From NCBI GenBank assembly GCA_044227505.1, contig JBGAWP010000063.1, forward strand, positions 1 through 24,962: 24,962 nt of DNA. The letters are read 5' to 3'. The DNA comes from UBA7236 sp044227505 (GTDB lineage Bacteria > Bacteroidota > Bacteroidia > Chitinophagales > BACL12). A model generated the notes under the pieces. That model was given only the letters and a program-made list of their open reading frames with translations. It had not been told where the DNA came from and did not search any database. Each line of letters opens with the position of its first letter. The first letter of the stretch is position 1. Below are positions 22,519 to 24,962 of the stretch, in pieces. The translations under genes and the position numbers were made by a program.

Positions 22519-23052
22519 TTATTGGCCGGCATAACAATTAAAATCAACGTTTTTATCTAGTTGCGTGATGAAATTATTTAACAGTCCGTAAAATAACACA
22601 TCAGATGATTCGGTTTCAGCACCGATTGTATAACGTTCGTAAACCGGTGGGTTTGTGCGGATACAACCGGGATGCGGTGAATATTTAACACGGCTCCAAC
22701 GAAGGTCTTTTTTGAAGATCATGGCTGCAACTTTATCTGCTCCGTCTTTGCTCATGGTAATATCCACGTAATAGGTCCAGTTCAAATTGCGCATCAAAAC
22801 ATTAAAACTCATCCATGGTTTCGACATGCCTTTATCTTTATATAAATGCAGTTTATAATTAATACGAGCACCTTCCGTGCTTACATATTCAAATTTGTAA
22901 TACAATGCACCACCATTATTATTAGCTGCTTTAGCAACCTGACCCTGGTGGTTTTGTGTTAGGTAATCTTTCATAACTACCTGACTGTTACCATTAACAG
23001 CAAATAAACTGAGGAAGGCAACAAATAAACTTATATTCAATATTTTTTTCAT
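22519..23052 (-). CDS. unknown secreted protein, 177 residues
   Basis: I do not recognise this protein. It starts with a clear signal peptide, MKKILNISLFVAFLSLFAVNGNSQ, with cleavage expected just before Gln24. The mature part of about 153 residues is rich in Tyr, Lys and aromatic residues with alternating strand-like segments (ALYYKFEYVSTEGARINYKLHLY, PWMSFNVLMRNLNWTYYVDITMS), suggesting a beta-rich fold. Two cysteines (in HPGCIRTNPP and FNCYAGQ) could form one disulfide in the periplasm. It begins 23 bp after the haloperoxidase-like gene, on the same strand and before a shared terminator, so the two are almost certainly co-transcribed. A function linked to the oxidative enzyme, or the lipid or surface compounds it acts on, is a guess. 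No motif for catalysis or metal binding was seen. Confidence 0.78.
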   Translation of the reverse strand: MKKILNISLFVAFLSLFAVNGNSQVVMKDYLTQNHQGQVAKAANNNGGALYYKFEYVSTEGARINYKLHLYKDKGMSKPWMSFNVLMRNLNWTYYVDITMSKDGADKVAAMIFKKDLRWSRVKYSPHPGCIRTNPPVYERYTIGAETESSDVLFYGLLNNFITQLDKNVDFNCYAGQ

Positions 23053-23075
23053 AGTGTAATTTTAGAATGTTACAA

Positions 23076-24476
23076 TTATTCTGATTTTTTTGCATCGCCT
23101 GCATCCGCCTTTTTACCTGAACGAGCTGGGTGCGTTTTTAAATTTTCGAGATAATAATTTCCAACGCATTTACCTTGTTCCAGACCATCATCAATATCAC
23201 AATCAAAGTGAATTCCTCCATACATACGACTATAAGCTGCTTCTTGCGCTGCTGCTAAGAAAGAATCAAAAGGTCGCGGGTTTAATCCAATTTCTACATT
23301 TGAACTGTCAATAAATGGTTTATTATCACCTATAAGAGAAGTAAGAATTGTAGCCGCAGCTCCACTAAACCCGGAGTGTCCGGAAGTATAACCACAGAAT
23401 GGCGGAGTTTCAACGTATGGTTCCCAAGCTGGGTCAATGTTTTCGCGGATTACGGTTTTAGGACGAACCAAATTAACGCGATATTTTGTATTCCATACAG
23501 TAATACAAGCATCATTCATAGCTGTTGCCATGATTGCATATATCTCAGCAGCACGATCTAACTTCATATCTTCAGCTTTCACGAAATTTCCAAAAATTTC
23601 CATCCAGTGTCCCGGAGGAGTTGAAGTTTCACTCGGATCATCAGCCCAATATTGCGCAATAGTTCTTTGTTCTTCAGTTAAAGTAGCATCCACCTGATAA
23701 ACTTTTAATGCCTGTTTGTAAAGTTCCCCTGTAGTATCTCCTACACCATTGTATTTAGGTGCTTTATCAATATCGCATTGACTTCCGTCTTTTACGAAGA
23801 AAGTGCGGTGAGTTCCCCAATAAGGCTCTAATGCAGTCTGGTTAAAATCGGTTGGTTCCCAAAAACCAGGATGACCCTCTCTTGTAGGTGCTTTATATTG
23901 CATATACCGTGTTTCGGTATATTTATCTAATTCACTCCATTCATAAATCGCATCTGCAAGGTCCTTACCGTATTGCCTTGAACGTTCTAAAACATCATCA
24001 GGAACGCCGGCCGCTTTACAGGCTTCAATTTGTTTGTCATGCAATTTATTAAATACTCCAACTCCGGCAGGAAAATAACGAGCCATCATGGCATCCTGAA
24101 CAAGATACATGGTTTCCGTTGCGCAAGTTGTCCAATCGTAGATCTGACCTGCTTCAGGACGAGGAAGATCGGTCAATCCATTTAGTTGACCTTCTAAGGT
24201 AAGATAATCAGGTGTTCCGCAAATTTGGGCTTCATAAACGCCAACAGCGATATATCCGAACATACGGGACGCATCAGGCGGTGAAAGGCGTTCAGTTTCA
24301 ACAAATGCGAATAAGGCATTCCACCATTCCAGCAGAAATTGCGCACTTTCATCGCTTGATTTTTTAGAAACTTCATTAAAAAGGGGGTTTTCTCCTTCGG
24401 AAGCTTTATTTCCGCAACTTCCGGCAAAAAGAATAACGCCCGACAATAAGATAACAGGTAGGTGTTTTAATCTCAT
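23076..24476 (-). CDS. vanadium-dependent haloperoxidase-like lipoprotein (PAP2 superfamily)
   Basis: A 466-residue predicted lipoprotein. Residues 1-20 are a signal peptide ending in FAGS-Cys21, followed by a small polar linker, so the enzyme should be tethered to the outer or inner membrane on the periplasmic side. The C-terminal half has the full vanadate-binding set of vanadium haloperoxidases with the same local spacing as in Curvularia chloroperoxidase: Lys331 and Arg338 (7 apart), Ser365-Gly366-His367 in YTSGHSGFS, and Arg417 with His423 (6 apart) in RMYGGIHF. It could oxidise halides with H2O2, or act as an acid phosphatase, since the two share this site. Halide specificity cannot be read. 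I chose the ATG at 24476 because an upstream TTG (24533) would put 19 extra residues before the signal peptide and sits in the promoter element. It is first in a two-gene operon. Confidence 0.87.
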   Translation of the reverse strand: MRLKHLPVILLSGVILFAGSCGNKASEGENPLFNEVSKKSSDESAQFLLEWWNALFAFVETERLSPPDASRMFGYIAVGVYEAQICGTPDYLTLEGQLNGLTDLPRPEAGQIYDWTTCATETMYLVQDAMMARYFPAGVGVFNKLHDKQIEACKAAGVPDDVLERSRQYGKDLADAIYEWSELDKYTETRYMQYKAPTREGHPGFWEPTDFNQTALEPYWGTHRTFFVKDGSQCDIDKAPKYNGVGDTTGELYKQALKVYQVDATLTEEQRTIAQYWADDPSETSTPPGHWMEIFGNFVKAEDMKLDRAAEIYAIMATAMNDACITVWNTKYRVNLVRPKTVIRENIDPAWEPYVETPPFCGYTSGHSGFSGAAATILTSLIGDNKPFIDSSNVEIGLNPRPFDSFLAAAQEAAYSRMYGGIHFDCDIDDGLEQGKCVGNYYLENLKTHPARSGKKADAGDAKKSE

Positions 24477-24530
24477 GACTAGTTTGATTTTAGTTAAGAT
24501 ATGACAATAATTTGTGGTAATAAAACAGCG

Positions 24531-24572
24531 CAAAATTAATCAAAATACTAGATGATTAATTCGTTAACAAAA
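24531..24572 (-). promoter_or_regulatory. promoter region of the haloperoxidase-like gene
   Basis: On the minus strand TAATTTTG (24538-24531) matches TAnnTTTG exactly. Alternatively TTTTG (24572-24568), a 20-bp spacer, and TATTTTGA (24547-24540) give a -33/-7 pair with a weaker -7 box. Either predicts a leader of about 45-60 nt to the ATG at 24476. The two overlapping candidates cannot be separated by eye. Confidence 0.45.
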
Positions 24573-24612
24573 TATTTACAGAGCTTACCCTTACCCACCT
24601 TCAGAATGAAGT

Positions 24613-24620
24613 TAACTTTG
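24613..24620 (+). promoter_or_regulatory. Bacteroidota -7 element for the FG-GAP lipoprotein
   Basis: TAACTTTG matches TAnnTTTG and ends 22 bp before the ATG at 24643. No -33 TTG lies at the usual spacing. It diverges from the haloperoxidase-like promoter less than 100 bp away, so the two could share regulation. Confidence 0.45.
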
Positions 24621-24642
24621 CCCCTTAAATCTTTAAAAAGGC

Positions 24643-24962
24643 ATGAAATCTATCAAAGTACTATCCTCTGTAATTGTGTTGATGTTAGTGATCTACAGCT
24701 GCAGTTCGAACAAAAATGGCAAAGAATATCTCAATGAGTGGAAATTCACAGAGAATATTGATAAAGCCAAAATCGTAACCACTGATCAGGAATCAGGAAA
24801 AATGTTCGACATCCTGACCAGCAAAACTACAGGTATTGACTTCAATAATGAACTTATTGAAACGTTTGACCTAAATTATTACCGCTATGGTTATTCCTAT
24901 AATGGAGCCGGAGTTGGTGTGGGTGATTTTAATAATGATGGACTCCAGGACCTTTATTATTG
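24643..24962 (+). CDS. FG-GAP/VCBS-repeat (CRTAC1-like) lipoprotein, 3' end cut by the window edge
   Basis: The first 106 codons of a plus-strand gene are present and no stop is reached. The N terminus is a lipoprotein signal peptide, MKSIKVLSSVIVLMLVIYSC, with Cys20 as the lipidation site, then a polar linker. Residues 60-106 contain the phrase TGIDFNNELIETFDLNYY followed by NGAGVGVGDFNNDGLQDLYY. The DFNNDGLQDL segment is a calcium-binding FG-GAP/VCBS repeat loop, and the whole opening is typical of the long CRTAC1/ASPIC-UnbV lipoproteins abundant in Bacteroidota, which are predicted beta-propellers at the cell surface. The precise role is unknown. It diverges from the haloperoxidase-like operon, with 166 bp between the two starts. 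Confidence 0.85.
   Translation, partial: MKSIKVLSSVIVLMLVIYSCSSNKNGKEYLNEWKFTENIDKAKIVTTDQESGKMFDILTSKTTGIDFNNELIETFDLNYYRYGYSYNGAGVGVGDFNNDGLQDLYY

Noticed and set aside
24477..24533. N-terminal extension of the haloperoxidase-like protein from a TTG start
   Set aside because: It would bury the lipoprotein signal peptide behind 19 residues, and the TTG itself is part of a TAATTTTG promoter element.
24552..24737. 61-codon plus-strand open frame overlapping the FG-GAP gene start
   Set aside because: It is in a different frame from the lipoprotein with a clear signal peptide and lipobox, and has no features of its own.

Overview
This is an AT-rich stretch of bacterial chromosome, almost certainly from a member of the Bacteroidota. 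The reasons are the protein families, the lack of Shine-Dalgarno sequences, and several start-proximal TAnnTTTG (-7) elements, some with a TTTG -33 element 19-20 bp upstream. No transposase, phage gene, CRISPR array, rRNA or tRNA was seen. I cannot place it below phylum level.

Layout. (1) 1-3083, minus strand: a PlsC-type acyltransferase, then a probable operon of a beta-CASP metallo-beta-lactamase RNase, a GNAT acetyltransferase and a YjbR/MmcQ protein cut by the window edge. (2) 3285-6209, plus strand: a DEDDh exonuclease fused to a UvrC-like GIY-YIG module, and an M17 leucyl aminopeptidase. A REP-like imperfect hairpin follows at 6237-6267. (3) 6308-8642, minus strand: an AlkB-type di-iron hydroxylase, uridine kinase and a small beta-barrel protein. 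(4) 8763-11832, plus strand: a tightly packed run of a thioredoxin-like protein, a rhomboid protease, MnmD and a FAD oxidoreductase. The last two together look like a split version of E. coli MnmC, acting on the tRNA wobble uridine. (5) 11884-15676, plus strand: an exported M1 aminopeptidase, a 381-bp gap holding two near-consensus DnaA boxes, and a membrane-anchored coiled-coil protein closed by a strong terminator. (6) 15978-21238, plus strand: an apparent salt and osmotic stress module of NhaD Na+/H+ antiporter, ClC-type chloride protein with CBS domains, and the two enzymes that make mannosylglycerate (MpgS, MpgP). (7) 21251-24476, minus strand: a THUMP RNA methyltransferase, then a separate two-gene unit of a vanadium haloperoxidase-like lipoprotein and an unknown secreted protein, ended by a 15-bp-stem terminator. 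(8) 24643 to the end, plus strand: the start of an FG-GAP/VCBS-repeat lipoprotein diverging from the haloperoxidase.

Most of the window is ordinary core gene content. The most interesting parts are the osmotic module, the MnmD/oxidoreductase pair, the haloperoxidase-like lipoprotein with an intact vanadate site beside an unknown secreted protein, and the evidence for leaderless GTG/ATG starts directly after TAnnTTTG elements.
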